From: Firm-13 sp964617375
GTDB lineage: Bacteria; Bacillota; Clostridia; Saccharofermentanales; Saccharofermentanaceae
Direction of reading: 5' to 3'
Length of the DNA: 50,410 nt
NCBI GenBank assembly: GCA_964617375.1
Contig: CAZTXQ010000017.1
Location: 1-50,410, forward strand
Below, piece by piece: positions 16,275-24,654 of the stretch (the first letter of the stretch is position 1; each line of letters begins with the position of its first letter). The notes beneath the pieces were generated by a model. It did no database searches. It saw nothing but the letters and a program-made list of their open reading frames with translations, and was not told the origin of the DNA. The translations under genes were made by a program, and so were the position numbers.

Positions 16275-16685
16275 ATGAAATTACTAAAAGGAATCGTTTG
16301 CGTCCTTGTTGTTTTAACGCTAACTGCTTGTGGCAGTAAAGATATCAATGATACGGATGATACCAATAATAATCCCAGCATGAATATTGACATTGTTAAC
16401 AACAATGACGGCTCATCGTATTCCGTTGAGAATGGGTCAACACAATATCTGTTTACTGTTGAAGACGGAGAGACGGTTGAGCTTGAATTAATTTTTGACA
16501 ATCAGAAGGGTTCCATTGACGTCTATGTTGCAAAAGATGGTGTGGAAGCAAATGCGGATTTTAGAGAGAAAGATCTATCAAGCGGAACATATAACGTGAC
16601 AGTGTCTGAAGCCGGTTCTTATCAGGTCCTTTATACGTGCAAGGATTATGTCGGTGAATATTCTTGTTCAATAGAGAAAAAATGA
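16275..16685 (+). CDS. small lipoprotein, beta-sandwich (PPC-like) domain
   Basis: 136 residues. The N-terminus MKLLKGIVCVLVVLTLTACG is a lipoprotein signal peptide with lipobox LTAC, so the mature protein is attached to the outer face of the membrane through its cysteine. A Asp/Asn-rich linker follows, then about 80 residues with alternating strands (STQYLFTVEDGETVELELIF, GSIDVYVAKDG, SGTYNVTVSEAGSYQVLYTC) that resemble bacterial pre-peptidase C-terminal domains. No enzyme motif. Strong AGGAGGAAG site. It stands alone between two terminators. The domain assignment is inference. Confidence 0.75.
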   Translation: MKLLKGIVCVLVVLTLTACGSKDINDTDDTNNNPSMNIDIVNNNDGSSYSVENGSTQYLFTVEDGETVELELIFDNQKGSIDVYVAKDGVEANADFREKDLSSGTYNVTVSEAGSYQVLYTCKDYVGEYSCSIEKK

Positions 16686-16716
16686 TATGAGAAAACATAT
16701 AAGTAGTAATCTCTTG

Positions 16717-16752
16717 ACTGCCAGCTATCCATATTTAGCTGGTAGTTTTTTT
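16717..16752 (+). terminator. intrinsic terminator of the lipoprotein gene
   Basis: ACTGCCAGCTA (16717-16727) pairs with TAGCTGGTAGT (16736-16746) with a G-T wobble, and seven T run to 16752. Confidence 0.88.
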
Positions 16753-17117
16753 GTATTAAAAGCTGAAAATTAGCACGAAACGTTAGATTTAGTAGGTGCT
16801 GGATATTAATACAGGCGAGTTTGCTGCCGGGACGAGATGATAGACTATTCAATTAAAAAATAGCATGAACCATATGAGGTGGAAGGGGAGTGATTCGTCG
16901 CGATACCTCTACTTCTTGATATTGAAGAATCAGACATGCCCCAGGATGTTTCGTCCATTTACTGCTTTTTACCCGTTTCTGGCACTTCGTATAAGCGAGG
17001 AGAGAAGTGGCATCTTGCCATGCCGATTCGTACCGCTTGCTGGTATAGATATAGCGAACTGTTTTCAAGTGTGTAAAATGGGTTATAGATGATTTGCGGG
17101 AGGTGCAAAGGGACCTG
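16753..17117. other. 365-base leader region with no supported gene
   Basis: Short open frames on both strands lack ribosome sites and protein-like composition. I see no repeats or convincing promoter boxes. It presumably holds the control region of the LytTR gene downstream. Confidence 0.5.
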
Positions 17118-17567
17118 ATGAGAGTTTTTATTACGGAGAATAGAGGCAATGATGAGACGCTTGTGGAGATACATTGCAGAGAATGTGATGCGAATGTCCG
17201 GAAATTGCAGCGCCATATTTGCTCATATGATGAGAGGTTTGCCTGTAGTTCTGAGAGCGGGACGGTTTACGTTAACGCGAAGGACATCTTCTATTGTGAG
17301 ACGATCGACAATAAGACGTTCCTCTATACCAAGGATAAGGTATACGAGATTCAGAAGCGCTTGTACGAACTTGAGGGCACGTTAAATGATAAGGATTTCT
17401 TCAGGTGCTCGAAGGCCATCATTATTAACGTGACCAAAATCGAGAGGTTGAAGCCGGAACTGACCAGAAACATAATGGCGGTCTTGAGTAACGGCGAAGT
17501 GGTGGTCATCTCGAGAAGATACGTGAAGGCTTTTAAGAAACTGATTTATTTGGAGGAATTGGGATGA
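17118..17567 (+). CDS. LytTR-domain DNA-binding regulator
   Basis: 149 residues from the ATG at 17118; an in-frame TTG at 17094 would add eight residues. Residues 1-45 are a small N-terminal part, and residues 50-149 a LytTR domain (TVYVNAKDIFYCETIDNKTFLYTKD, FFRCSKAIIINVTKIERLKPE, VVVISRRYVKAFKKLI). There is no receiver domain, so it is not a classical two-component regulator. Stand-alone LytTR genes followed by a DUF3021 membrane protein are a known Bacillota pairing in which the membrane protein may control the regulator. Overlaps the next gene by four bases. Confidence 0.88.
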   Translation: MRVFITENRGNDETLVEIHCRECDANVRKLQRHICSYDERFACSSESGTVYVNAKDIFYCETIDNKTFLYTKDKVYEIQKRLYELEGTLNDKDFFRCSKAIIINVTKIERLKPELTRNIMAVLSNGEVVVISRRYVKAFKKLIYLEELG

Positions 17568-18025
17568 ATAAGATATTTTCAAGGAGATTTCTCGGATTCA
17601 TTCGGGATGGCGTGGCATATAGCTTCTCGTGGTTTGTGATCCTGGTGCTGATCATTGGCTTATTATCGGGCCAACAGGATATTGGTGTGGATTTTCTGGG
17701 TAAACTTCTTGTTTTTTGTGTGCTGGCGGCGATAGAGTTTACCGCTTTCTTCTCGGACAGCTTCATCACTAACAAAGGGTTTATGTTAAGGCTCAACGGG
17801 TTTGTCGCGTTCTTCCTTCCAACAGAGATAGCATTTCTGTACATAACAGGAATACTAACCGGAGCCGGCACCGTTATAGAGTGGGCCATCTTTGTTGGAA
17901 TCATAGTCGTTCTATACCTGATCTGCGTCATTCTGGATAAGACCATCTTAAGGAAGCAGGGACAGGAATATACCTCTCAACTGGATAAATATAAGGAGAA
18001 GAGAAAAGATGAAAGTGCAAACTAA
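17564..18025 (+). CDS. DUF3021-like four-helix membrane protein
   Basis: 153 residues with four predicted membrane segments (FSWFVILVLIIGLL, LLVFCVLAAIEFTAFF, FVAFFLPTEIAFLYITGIL and WAIFVGIIVVLYLICVIL) and a charged cytoplasmic tail (LDKYKEKRKDESAN). Topology, length and position directly after a LytTR gene match the DUF3021 family. It starts at an ATGA overlap with the regulator. Likely role: membrane partner or inhibitor of the LytTR protein (inference from pairing). Overlaps the next gene by 17 bases. Confidence 0.75.
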   Translation: MNKIFSRRFLGFIRDGVAYSFSWFVILVLIIGLLSGQQDIGVDFLGKLLVFCVLAAIEFTAFFSDSFITNKGFMLRLNGFVAFFLPTEIAFLYITGILTGAGTVIEWAIFVGIIVVLYLICVILDKTILRKQGQEYTSQLDKYKEKRKDESAN

Positions 18026-18572
18026 CGCGATTTACGGAGTTTCGGACTTGGGCGAGCTTAAGAAAGAGAATATTCAATCACAGAAGCGGGGGCTGCCTTT
18101 CATTCTGGCATCCGTTGTTCTATGGGCATTGATTGCCGGTATTCAGCTGGCGGATTTGACAATACCTCAGAAGAACATGGGAACTTTCTGCTGCTCGGTG
18201 CTTTTGATGCCGTTGGCATGTCTTTTCGCGAAAATCATAAAGGCGGATCTATTCGCGAATAAGGAGAATCCGATCAACAAGCTTGGATTCCTGTGCACCA
18301 TGAACCAGGTGCTTTACATCCTGATTGTGATGTGGGCATTTTCGGAGAACCCCGGTAGAATGGTGATGTTGTTCGCGATGATTTTTGCTGCGCATCTGCT
18401 TCCCTTCGCCTGGATCTATGAGGCGAGGGCGTATGCCGTCCTATCCGTCGCAGGGACGGTCCTCGCACTCCTTGCGGGATTGCTCTTCGGGAATGCTGCA
18501 GTTGGAATTCTTATGGTTGTTCTTGAGACGATCTTGTCCGCCTGCCTGCTTGTTAAGAACAGGAACCTCTGA
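18009..18572 (+). CDS. multi-pass membrane protein of unknown function (possibly DUF7010-like)
   Basis: 187 residues with six or so predicted helices, starting after a short soluble N-terminus (SDLGELKKENIQSQKRGLP). ATAAGGAGAAG precedes the ATG, which lies within the end of the DUF3021 gene, so translation is probably coupled. It resembles small membrane proteins that I recall as DUF7010, but I cannot confirm this. As the third gene of a LytTR unit it is a candidate output or sensor of that system. No transporter or enzyme motif is visible. Confidence 0.65.
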   Translation: MKVQTNAIYGVSDLGELKKENIQSQKRGLPFILASVVLWALIAGIQLADLTIPQKNMGTFCCSVLLMPLACLFAKIIKADLFANKENPINKLGFLCTMNQVLYILIVMWAFSENPGRMVMLFAMIFAAHLLPFAWIYEARAYAVLSVAGTVLALLAGLLFGNAAVGILMVVLETILSACLLVKNRNL

Positions 18573-18709
18573 AACGGATTACAGTCCAGATTATATTGCC
18601 TCAATTTTCAGCGTGAAAAAAATGCAAAAGACTGTTAGAATATTGACTTACGACCGACTTGCGACAGATATATGAAGCCGAAACTTTAATGGCATACGAA
18701 GGTATAGAG

Positions 18710-19774
18710 ATGAATAAACAAGACGACAAGACGATAGAGAAGACAGAACCGGATGATCAGGATCCCGTACGGAACGACACAGCCGAAATGACAGGCACGG
18801 TCGAAGCGGCCGTTAAAATGGACCGTTCGGCGGCTCTCAAGGCGTTGGGACTTCCCGGGACCGCGAATGCGTACGCCGTAGACAATCGCTTCTGGCAGCT
18901 GACCAAGCGATACCGCGCCGAAAAGAACGACGAGAAGCTTAAGGAAGTAACGGACGCGTATGATGTAGCGTCCGGCCGGGCTGCGGAGAAGGATGCGGAA
19001 ATCAAGGAGTATCAGAGCTCCAAGAAATTCCTCGGCAAGACAAACGCCCAGTGGAAAGTGTACTTTTACTATACCTGGTGGAAGTACCTGCTTGCGGTCG
19101 TTCTTGTCGCGGCTGTCTTTTCCGTAGGCTACCGCATTCTGTTCACAAAAGACAATGACTTTTCGGCCGTCAGCATCGGGCATTTTTCCGTGGATACCAC
19201 TTATCTCGAAGATTACGCGAAAACGCTCGGTTATGAGAATCCGTATATCACCGCCGCCGACGTGCTTGTGGACGAATCGGAGGGGCAGAGCAACTCAACC
19301 ATGTACGGAACGGCGGCGGCCTCAACCTATTTGGCTGTGAATCCGGACATAATTATACTTGACTCAAGAACGATGCCCTACTACCTCGGCTATCTTCGGA
19401 ATCTCGATGACTATTATGTGACGCTGAAAGAAATACTTCCGGCGGCGCTTTTCGAGAAAATCGAACCGATCCGCTATTCGATGAAAGAATACTACGAATT
19501 GACAGCGGAAGAAGACGAGACACCGGAATACACATCCGAAGACGAGGTCAGTCACATCTATGGATTCTTGATTAAAGAAGAGAAGCTTTTTGACGCGCTC
19601 GGATATACTTCGGCATGGACCGTCGAGGATAAGACACTTGTGATCGGTTTCTCTGCGACTTCCAAACGGCTGTCGGATGCCGAGAACTTTTTCGAATCGC
19701 TTCTAAAGGATGAGAGTGCACTGGTACTTGCCTATGAGGAAGCCGTTGCCGCTTCTGAATCGGCCGCTGCTTAG
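18710..19774 (+). CDS. J-domain-like, single-pass membrane protein of unknown function
   Basis: 354 residues if started at the ATG at 18710 (AAGG eight bases upstream); starts at 18689 or 18659 are possible. A polar N-terminus is followed by about 60 residues (SAALKALGLPGTANAYAVDN, FWQLTKRYRAE, KLKEVTDAYDVAS) with the rhythm of a J domain, though the HPD motif is absent. Then comes one membrane helix (LLAVVLVAAVFSVGYRILF) and an external domain of about 200 residues resembling no family I know. Such proteins are common in Clostridia as conserved hypotheticals. The cytoplasmic part might bind a chaperone, but without HPD it should not stimulate DnaK. Confidence 0.7.
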   Translation: MNKQDDKTIEKTEPDDQDPVRNDTAEMTGTVEAAVKMDRSAALKALGLPGTANAYAVDNRFWQLTKRYRAEKNDEKLKEVTDAYDVASGRAAEKDAEIKEYQSSKKFLGKTNAQWKVYFYYTWWKYLLAVVLVAAVFSVGYRILFTKDNDFSAVSIGHFSVDTTYLEDYAKTLGYENPYITAADVLVDESEGQSNSTMYGTAAASTYLAVNPDIIILDSRTMPYYLGYLRNLDDYYVTLKEILPAALFEKIEPIRYSMKEYYELTAEEDETPEYTSEDEVSHIYGFLIKEEKLFDALGYTSAWTVEDKTLVIGFSATSKRLSDAENFFESLLKDESALVLAYEEAVAASESAAA

Positions 19775-19805
19775 GTATGAAAATACTGAACTTGCGGAAA
19801 CGACT

Positions 19806-19940
19806 ATGGCCAGGCACTGTGCAGCAGCGAAACCTGAAATGATTTTGCTGCAGCAGGAGTTTAACAGGTACATAGAAGAATCCGGCGTACCCGTACCGGT
19901 TATCCGCACACTCGAGAAAAATCTTTTTCGGGCAGAGTAG
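19806..19940 (+). CDS. possible small protein, 44 residues
   Basis: An open frame from ATG 19806, in another frame from the preceding gene and ending ten bases before the converging pseudouridine synthase gene. It reads MARHCAAAKPEMILLQQEFN and continues with a charged helix and VPVPVIRTLEKNLF. The ribosome site is weak (GCGGAAA). Protein-like composition is the only support; it could be chance. Confidence 0.25.
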   Translation: MARHCAAAKPEMILLQQEFNRYIEESGVPVPVIRTLEKNLFRAE

Positions 19941-19950
19941 AAGAAAGTAT

Positions 19951-20691
19951 TTATTTTGGCGTGCCTTCGAGCTTTGCGGCTTTGAAGAGCACGTCAATTT
20001 CATGGTCATCGAGCATCCGGAATACGCCGGTGCCCTGGGTCCCGGGAAGCGTGATCCCGCCGATGCTCTCGCGATGAAGCGCGGTTACGCTTCGGCCCAC
20101 GGCCGCAAGCATTCTTTTTACCTGATGTGTTTTGCCTTCGGTAAGAGTTAGGCGGCAATTTGTATCCGACACCAATACGAGTTTTGCGGGAGCGAGAGGT
20201 TCCGGCTCATGTCCGGCTTCGCGCAGTGTCATACCGCCGGCAAACAGCCTGATCTCCGAATCGGTCAGAGGCTCTCCCGTATATGTGACGAGGTAGGTTT
20301 TCTCCACGTGCCACTTAGGACCGGTAAGCCGGTGGGAAAGTATGCCGTTGTTGGTAAGAAGAAGAAGCCCCGAGGTGTTGTAATCCAGACGGCCGACAGG
20401 AGCGATGCCTTTGCCCAGCAGTTCCGGAGGGATGTACAGTGCGATGGTCGGAAGACGCGAATCCTGAAGCGCGGTTAAGCATCCCGTCGGTTTGTTTAAG
20501 GCGGCATAAAGATACCTTGTGACGGACATAAGAACGCCGTCTATCGTTATGCGGGAAGAGTTTTCTTCCACGGAAACAGAAGGGTCCTTCACAGGAGCTC
20601 CCGAAAGACACACACGTCCGTCGCGGATCATTTCCCGTATCTCGGATCTTGTGCCATATCCTGAATTTGCCAGCAGCCGATCAATTCTCAT
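19951..20691 (-). CDS. rsuA: 16S rRNA pseudouridine synthase, RsuA family
   Basis: 246 residues. An S4 RNA-binding domain (residues 1-60, MRIDRLLANSGYGTRSEIRE) precedes the catalytic domain with GRLDYNTSGLLLLTN, whose aspartate attacks the uridine, and the KTYLVT and GKTHQVKRML motifs. The family isomerises a specific uridine in 16S (RsuA) or 23S (RluB) rRNA; the rather short C-terminus favours RsuA, but the target base is not proven. It runs opposite to its neighbours. Confidence 0.88.
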   Translation of the reverse strand: MRIDRLLANSGYGTRSEIREMIRDGRVCLSGAPVKDPSVSVEENSSRITIDGVLMSVTRYLYAALNKPTGCLTALQDSRLPTIALYIPPELLGKGIAPVGRLDYNTSGLLLLTNNGILSHRLTGPKWHVEKTYLVTYTGEPLTDSEIRLFAGGMTLREAGHEPEPLAPAKLVLVSDTNCRLTLTEGKTHQVKRMLAAVGRSVTALHRESIGGITLPGTQGTGVFRMLDDHEIDVLFKAAKLEGTPK

Positions 20692-20743
20692 GGAGGCATT
20701 ATAGCAAATTTCGTCTGCTATTGCGCCGGAAAAAGTTGAAATG

Positions 20744-20752
20744 TGTTATAAT
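20744..20752 (+). promoter_or_regulatory. extended -10 promoter of the Smr gene
   Basis: TGTTATAAT combines an extended -10 TG with a perfect TATAAT. The -35 region is poor (TTGCGC at a spacing of 20). The transcript would have a leader of about 155 bases with no clear fold recognised. Confidence 0.6.
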
Positions 20753-20911
20753 AAACCTAATGGACAATCGCAACGGAACATTTTTATTATGTGAGCAGTA
20801 TTCGCAGATGGATTTTTAAGGATCACAGTCAGCATTCGGTTACACGGGATTTTTAGGACTGCCCGGAGATATTTTCGGCGGTTTGTAAGATTGCGACTCT
20901 GAGGGGTAAAT

Positions 20912-21256
20912 ATGGCAGCAAGTATTATCAACATTGAAGAGGGAATGCCCAAAGTTGACGGCGCGATGAAGAAGCTGAAACTTGAGCTGAATACGATGCG
21001 GCGCATCGGCATTCATCAAGTGAAGGTCATTCATGGTTACGGATCCAGTGGATGCGGCGGCTCGCTTAAGTCAGCTACGCACGACTGTCTTCGTACGATG
21101 AAGAGTGAAGGCAGAATCAAGGCATTTTGCCCCGGCGAACAGTTCGGACCTTTTGAGAAATCCGGACGCTCTCTTGTCGATTTGTGTCCCGCATTTCGTT
21201 CGGATCCGGACTGGGCCAGAGCGAACGACGGGGTTACGATTGTCGTACTGAAGTAA
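20912..21256 (+). CDS. small Smr-domain protein
   Basis: 114 residues consisting of little more than an Smr domain, the C-terminal nuclease-type domain of MutS2. Visible hallmarks are the opening MPKVDGAMKKLKLELNTMRR, the helix before KVIHGYGSSGCGGSLK (matching the H-G-x-G-x-G-x-L motif) and the end GVTIVVLK. Stand-alone Smr proteins have nicking or ribosome-related activity in other systems; here no function can be fixed. TGAGGGG lies upstream of the ATG. It precedes the phosphate operon but is separated from it by about 240 bases. Confidence 0.8.
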   Translation: MAASIINIEEGMPKVDGAMKKLKLELNTMRRIGIHQVKVIHGYGSSGCGGSLKSATHDCLRTMKSEGRIKAFCPGEQFGPFEKSGRSLVDLCPAFRSDPDWARANDGVTIVVLK

Positions 21257-21450
21257 TCGGCGGATTACCGGAAGGAATACTTCCGGTAGATCGGGAAATG
21301 ATTGTAAAGGGCTGCGCGGTTTCGATCCGCCGGTCCTTTTTGTTTGTCCGATTCTGTTTTTTGGATTTCGATGATATATAAGAGCCAAACGCGGCATAAC
21401 ATGAAATTTACATGGGCATAACACCGGTTTACCTCGTAATAATCCTGACC

Positions 21451-21477
21451 TTAACACTCTTTGTTACCTTTATTACA
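21451..21477 (+). promoter_or_regulatory. possible Pho box upstream of pstS
   Basis: TTAACA (21451), GTTACC (21463) and ATTACA (21472) are TT(A/T)ACA-like repeats spaced by about one helical turn, as in PhoP sites of Gram-positive bacteria. They stand 22-48 bases before the pstS start. A PhoB-PhoR pair is encoded downstream. Spacing is not perfectly regular, so this is tentative. Confidence 0.35.
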
Positions 21478-21498
21478 GATGCAAAGAGGAGGGTCGAA

Positions 21499-22413
21499 AT
21501 GACAAATCAGAGAAAAGGTGTTTTCGCATCCGTTTTACTGCTGACAATGCTGTTCGGTGCGTCTGCCTGCAAAGAGATCGTGATCGAGACAGTTCCGACC
21601 GAATCGACACAGAAGTCAGAAGCGGCAGCAACAGCAGCCGGAGAAACTTCGACGACCGGTACCGGATCATCCTTGAAAGGATCTCTTGTACTTACCGGTT
21701 CCACTTCGATGGCCGATGTAGCGACGGCGCTTGCCGAAGCGTTTATGATTGCCAATCCGGATGTTACGGTTTCGGTCGGAGGCAACGGTTCCGGAGAAGG
21801 ACCGACGGCCGTTAAGGACGGCACTGCGGAGATCGGTATGTTGTCCAGAGATCTTAAGGACAGCGAATCTCCCGATCTTTTTGACATTCATATCATAGGT
21901 TATGACGGGATTGCGGTGATCGTGAATCCTTCGTCCGGTGTAACGGATTTGAGTTCCGAAGAGGTTGCCGGCATTTATTCCGGTAAGATAACAAACTGGA
22001 AAGAAGTCGGGGGAGCCGACCGTAAGATCCAGTGCATCGGACGCGAGGCTGCATCCGGTACGAGAGGCGCCTTTGAAGAGCTTATGGGGATTGAAGATCA
22101 AGCGGTTTATAAGGAAGAACAGAACTCAACCGGCAACGTGAAACAGGCTATTGCGGCGAACCCCGACGCGATCGGCTATGTTTCCATTTCGGCTGTGGAT
22201 GACACAGTTACGGCCGTAAAAATAGATGGTGTTTCTTCCTCGGAAGAGAATGTAAAAACGTGTGCTTACACACTGCAGCGTCCGTTTACAATGATTGCCG
22301 GAGCAGGATCGACCGACACTTTAACCGCCGCATTCATAGATTTTATTTACAGTGAACAAGGCATGAAGATAATCGCGGACGACGGTATCGTTCCGAATAC
22401 CGTCAAGAGCTGA
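21499..22413 (+). CDS. pstS: phosphate ABC transporter substrate-binding lipoprotein PstS
   Basis: 304 residues from the ATG at 21499, preceded by AGGAGGG; a longer frame from 21412 has no ribosome site. A signal peptide with lipobox (GASAC) anchors it to the membrane. The mature protein begins with a Thr/Ser/Ala-rich linker and then shows the phosphate-binding fold: VLTGSTSMADVATALAEAF, GNGSGEGPTAVKDGTAEIGM, SGKITNWKEVGG and REAASGTRGAFEELM, the last supplying the Ser/Arg contacts to phosphate. It delivers phosphate to PstCA. Confidence 0.95.
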   Translation: MTNQRKGVFASVLLLTMLFGASACKEIVIETVPTESTQKSEAAATAAGETSTTGTGSSLKGSLVLTGSTSMADVATALAEAFMIANPDVTVSVGGNGSGEGPTAVKDGTAEIGMLSRDLKDSESPDLFDIHIIGYDGIAVIVNPSSGVTDLSSEEVAGIYSGKITNWKEVGGADRKIQCIGREAASGTRGAFEELMGIEDQAVYKEEQNSTGNVKQAIAANPDAIGYVSISAVDDTVTAVKIDGVSSSEENVKTCAYTLQRPFTMIAGAGSTDTLTAAFIDFIYSEQGMKIIADDGIVPNTVKS

Positions 22414-22436
22414 TGAAGATAGAGAGGTAGTTTGCT

Positions 22437-23789
22437 TTGGATATCGGCAACTATAACATGACGAAAAAGGACGCGTCTTTCCGGAAAAAAATACTGCCGC
22501 TACTGGGTTTTCTTTCCGGACTGATTGCACTGGCAACCGCTTTTCTGCCGTATGCAGTGATAACACTCAGTAATTACACACTCCGTTTCGACGCAATCCA
22601 GATGATTTATTACAATATCCGCTACGGCAGCATACTGGTCGAGATCCCGTTGGGAATGCGGATATGCATCATACTCTCGCTGCTCCTTACAATACTCGGA
22701 CTCGTTCTGATCGTTATGAAAAAGTTTCTCCATGCAAGCGCATTTTTGTTTGGGGCCGCTGTAACTTCGATCGTTCAACTGATCTTTATCTCTCAGGTTG
22801 CGCAGGAAGCATCGCGGGCCGGAATAACACCCGCAACGTCTTCGATGCTCGGAGGATGGACATTCTTTCTGCTGCTGTCGCTTCTGGCGGCAGCGCTGTC
22901 ACTGGCTGTAAACGGTCTCGAAAAATCGGCCGAGATGGTTTTTAAAGTATGCGCGACGATTTCGATCGGAATGGTCGTCGTAATTACGGTTTATATGTTC
23001 ATATCCGGCTCACCGGCGATTGTCCAAATCGGTCCGGGAGCTTTTCTTTTCGGTACGAAGTGGCTTCCGACCGCTTCGTCGCCGCAGTTCGGTATTCTCT
23101 ATATGATTCTTGCGTCCCTGATCGGATGTGTAGGGGCGATCGCTATCGGGGTTCCGATCGGACTGATGACAGCCGTTTTCCTCGCGGAAATCGCTCCGAA
23201 GTGGGTCCGTTCCATCGTAAGGCCTTCGGTAGAGCTTCTGGCCGGCATACCGTCCGTCATTTATGGATTCTGGGGCATGAAGGTTCTGGTTCCTTTTATC
23301 CGGACCATCTTTACGAAGTTCGGATTCAGTACGACCGGATCGGGTCTTATGGCCGTTATTCTGATTCTTGCCGTCATGATACTTCCGACGATCGTAAGCG
23401 TGGCGGAGACCGCTCTGAAGAGCGTCCCCATATCGTATACGGAAGCGGCGCTCGCCCTGGGCAACACGAAAATATCGACAATATTTTCCGTACAGATACC
23501 GGCGGCCCGGTCCGGAATTCTGGCCGGGGTCATACTCGGTGTCGGAAGGGCGATCGGCGAGACGATGGCCGTAATCATGGTCGCGGGAAATATCGTTCAG
23601 TTCCCGACACTGCTTTCCTCTGTACGCCCGATGACGGCCGGTATCGCATTCGAAATGGGATACGCGGAGGCGGGACTGCACCGGCAGGCACTCTTTGCGA
23701 TCGGTCTTGTACTCTTCGTGTTCATCATGCTGGTCAATATAACATTCACTTTCATTTCAAGAAGGGGGGTACAAATGGATGCGAAATAA
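22437..23789 (+). CDS. pstC: phosphate ABC transporter permease PstC with an N-terminal membrane extension
   Basis: 450 residues from the TTG at 22437, chosen because GAGAGG lies eight to nine bases upstream; the ATG at 22458 has no such site. Residues from about 160 on match PstC: a first helix, the periplasmic loop, six helices and the EAA loop (AALALGNTKISTIFSVQIPAA, then GVGRAIGETMA). The first 155 residues are extra and carry four predicted membrane helices (around residues 20-40, 73-92, 100-118, 135-155). Usual PstC length is about 300. The extension is unlike any domain I recognise. Overlaps pstA by 11 bases. Confidence 0.92.
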   Translation: MDIGNYNMTKKDASFRKKILPLLGFLSGLIALATAFLPYAVITLSNYTLRFDAIQMIYYNIRYGSILVEIPLGMRICIILSLLLTILGLVLIVMKKFLHASAFLFGAAVTSIVQLIFISQVAQEASRAGITPATSSMLGGWTFFLLLSLLAAALSLAVNGLEKSAEMVFKVCATISIGMVVVITVYMFISGSPAIVQIGPGAFLFGTKWLPTASSPQFGILYMILASLIGCVGAIAIGVPIGLMTAVFLAEIAPKWVRSIVRPSVELLAGIPSVIYGFWGMKVLVPFIRTIFTKFGFSTTGSGLMAVILILAVMILPTIVSVAETALKSVPISYTEAALALGNTKISTIFSVQIPAARSGILAGVILGVGRAIGETMAVIMVAGNIVQFPTLLSSVRPMTAGIAFEMGYAEAGLHRQALFAIGLVLFVFIMLVNITFTFISRRGVQMDAK

Positions 23790-24639
23790 GAAGAAAGACG
23801 TCGTTCTTGCCTCTCTGATCTGGGCTTCCGCCTTTGTTACCGTCGCTGTCCTGATCGGAATCCTCGGATATATTCTCGTTAACGGTATCCCGCACATGAG
23901 TCTGTCCTTTCTTACCTCTACATACTCGGCCGCGAAAAACGGGAGCAAGGGTATCTTGCCGATGATTATCAATACGCTCTACATCATCGTCCTGAGCCTT
24001 CTTCTGGCGACACCGGTCGGTATCGGAAGCGCCATCTATCTGACGCAGTATGCGAAGCAGGGAAGACTTGTCCGGATGGTGCGGTTTGCAACCGAGGTTC
24101 TGTCCGGCATACCGTCGATCCTCTTCGGCCTGTTCGGTTATGCGGTCTTCGTCGTGCTCTTCCAGCTCAAGCTGTCCATTCTGTCGGGCAGTCTTACCAT
24201 GATGATCTGTATTCTACCGACCATTGTGCGTACGACGGAGGAAGCGCTTCTGGCGGTTCCGGCCGCATACAGGGAAGGTGCTCTGGCTCTGGGCGCCGGC
24301 AAATTCAGAGTTACGATGGGAATTGTCCTTCCGTGCGCGATGTCGGGTGTTCTGACAGGTGTCATTCTGGCGATGGGACGAATCGTAGGCGAGACCGCGG
24401 CGCTGCTCTTTACGGTCGGTGTTTCCGGCAACGCAATGCCGGATGGCGACAACTTGTTTACGGCACTTTTTGGACATGTTTTCGAGCAGGGAAATACACT
24501 TGCGCTGCATCTTTACAATTCGGCAATGAACGGTAAAGATCCCGTATCGGTTCCCTTTGCCACGGCATCGGCTCTTCTGATCATGGTTTTCTGCCTGAAC
24601 CGTCTGGCCGGATTCCTGTCGAAGAAGCTTAAGAAATAA
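23779..24639 (+). CDS. pstA: phosphate ABC transporter permease PstA
   Basis: 286 residues, normal PstA length, with six membrane helices. The EAA loop reads YREGALALGAGKFRVTMGIV and the following helix contains GRIVGETAALLFTVG, both diagnostic. It pairs with PstC to form the phosphate channel and contacts PstB. It starts inside the pstC end, with a GGGGGG stretch upstream, and pstB follows after 15 bases. Confidence 0.95.
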   Translation: MRNKKKDVVLASLIWASAFVTVAVLIGILGYILVNGIPHMSLSFLTSTYSAAKNGSKGILPMIINTLYIIVLSLLLATPVGIGSAIYLTQYAKQGRLVRMVRFATEVLSGIPSILFGLFGYAVFVVLFQLKLSILSGSLTMMICILPTIVRTTEEALLAVPAAYREGALALGAGKFRVTMGIVLPCAMSGVLTGVILAMGRIVGETAALLFTVGVSGNAMPDGDNLFTALFGHVFEQGNTLALHLYNSAMNGKDPVSVPFATASALLIMVFCLNRLAGFLSKKLKK

Positions 24640-24654
24640 ATGAGGAGAAGATGA

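Noticed and set aside
16853..17149. Open frames on both strands before the LytTR gene
   Set aside because: No ribosome sites, no family likeness; they overlap each other and the probable control region.
22949..23818. 289-codon frame overlapping pstC
   Set aside because: Arg/Gly/Asp-rich shadow of pstC; pstC has full family motifs.
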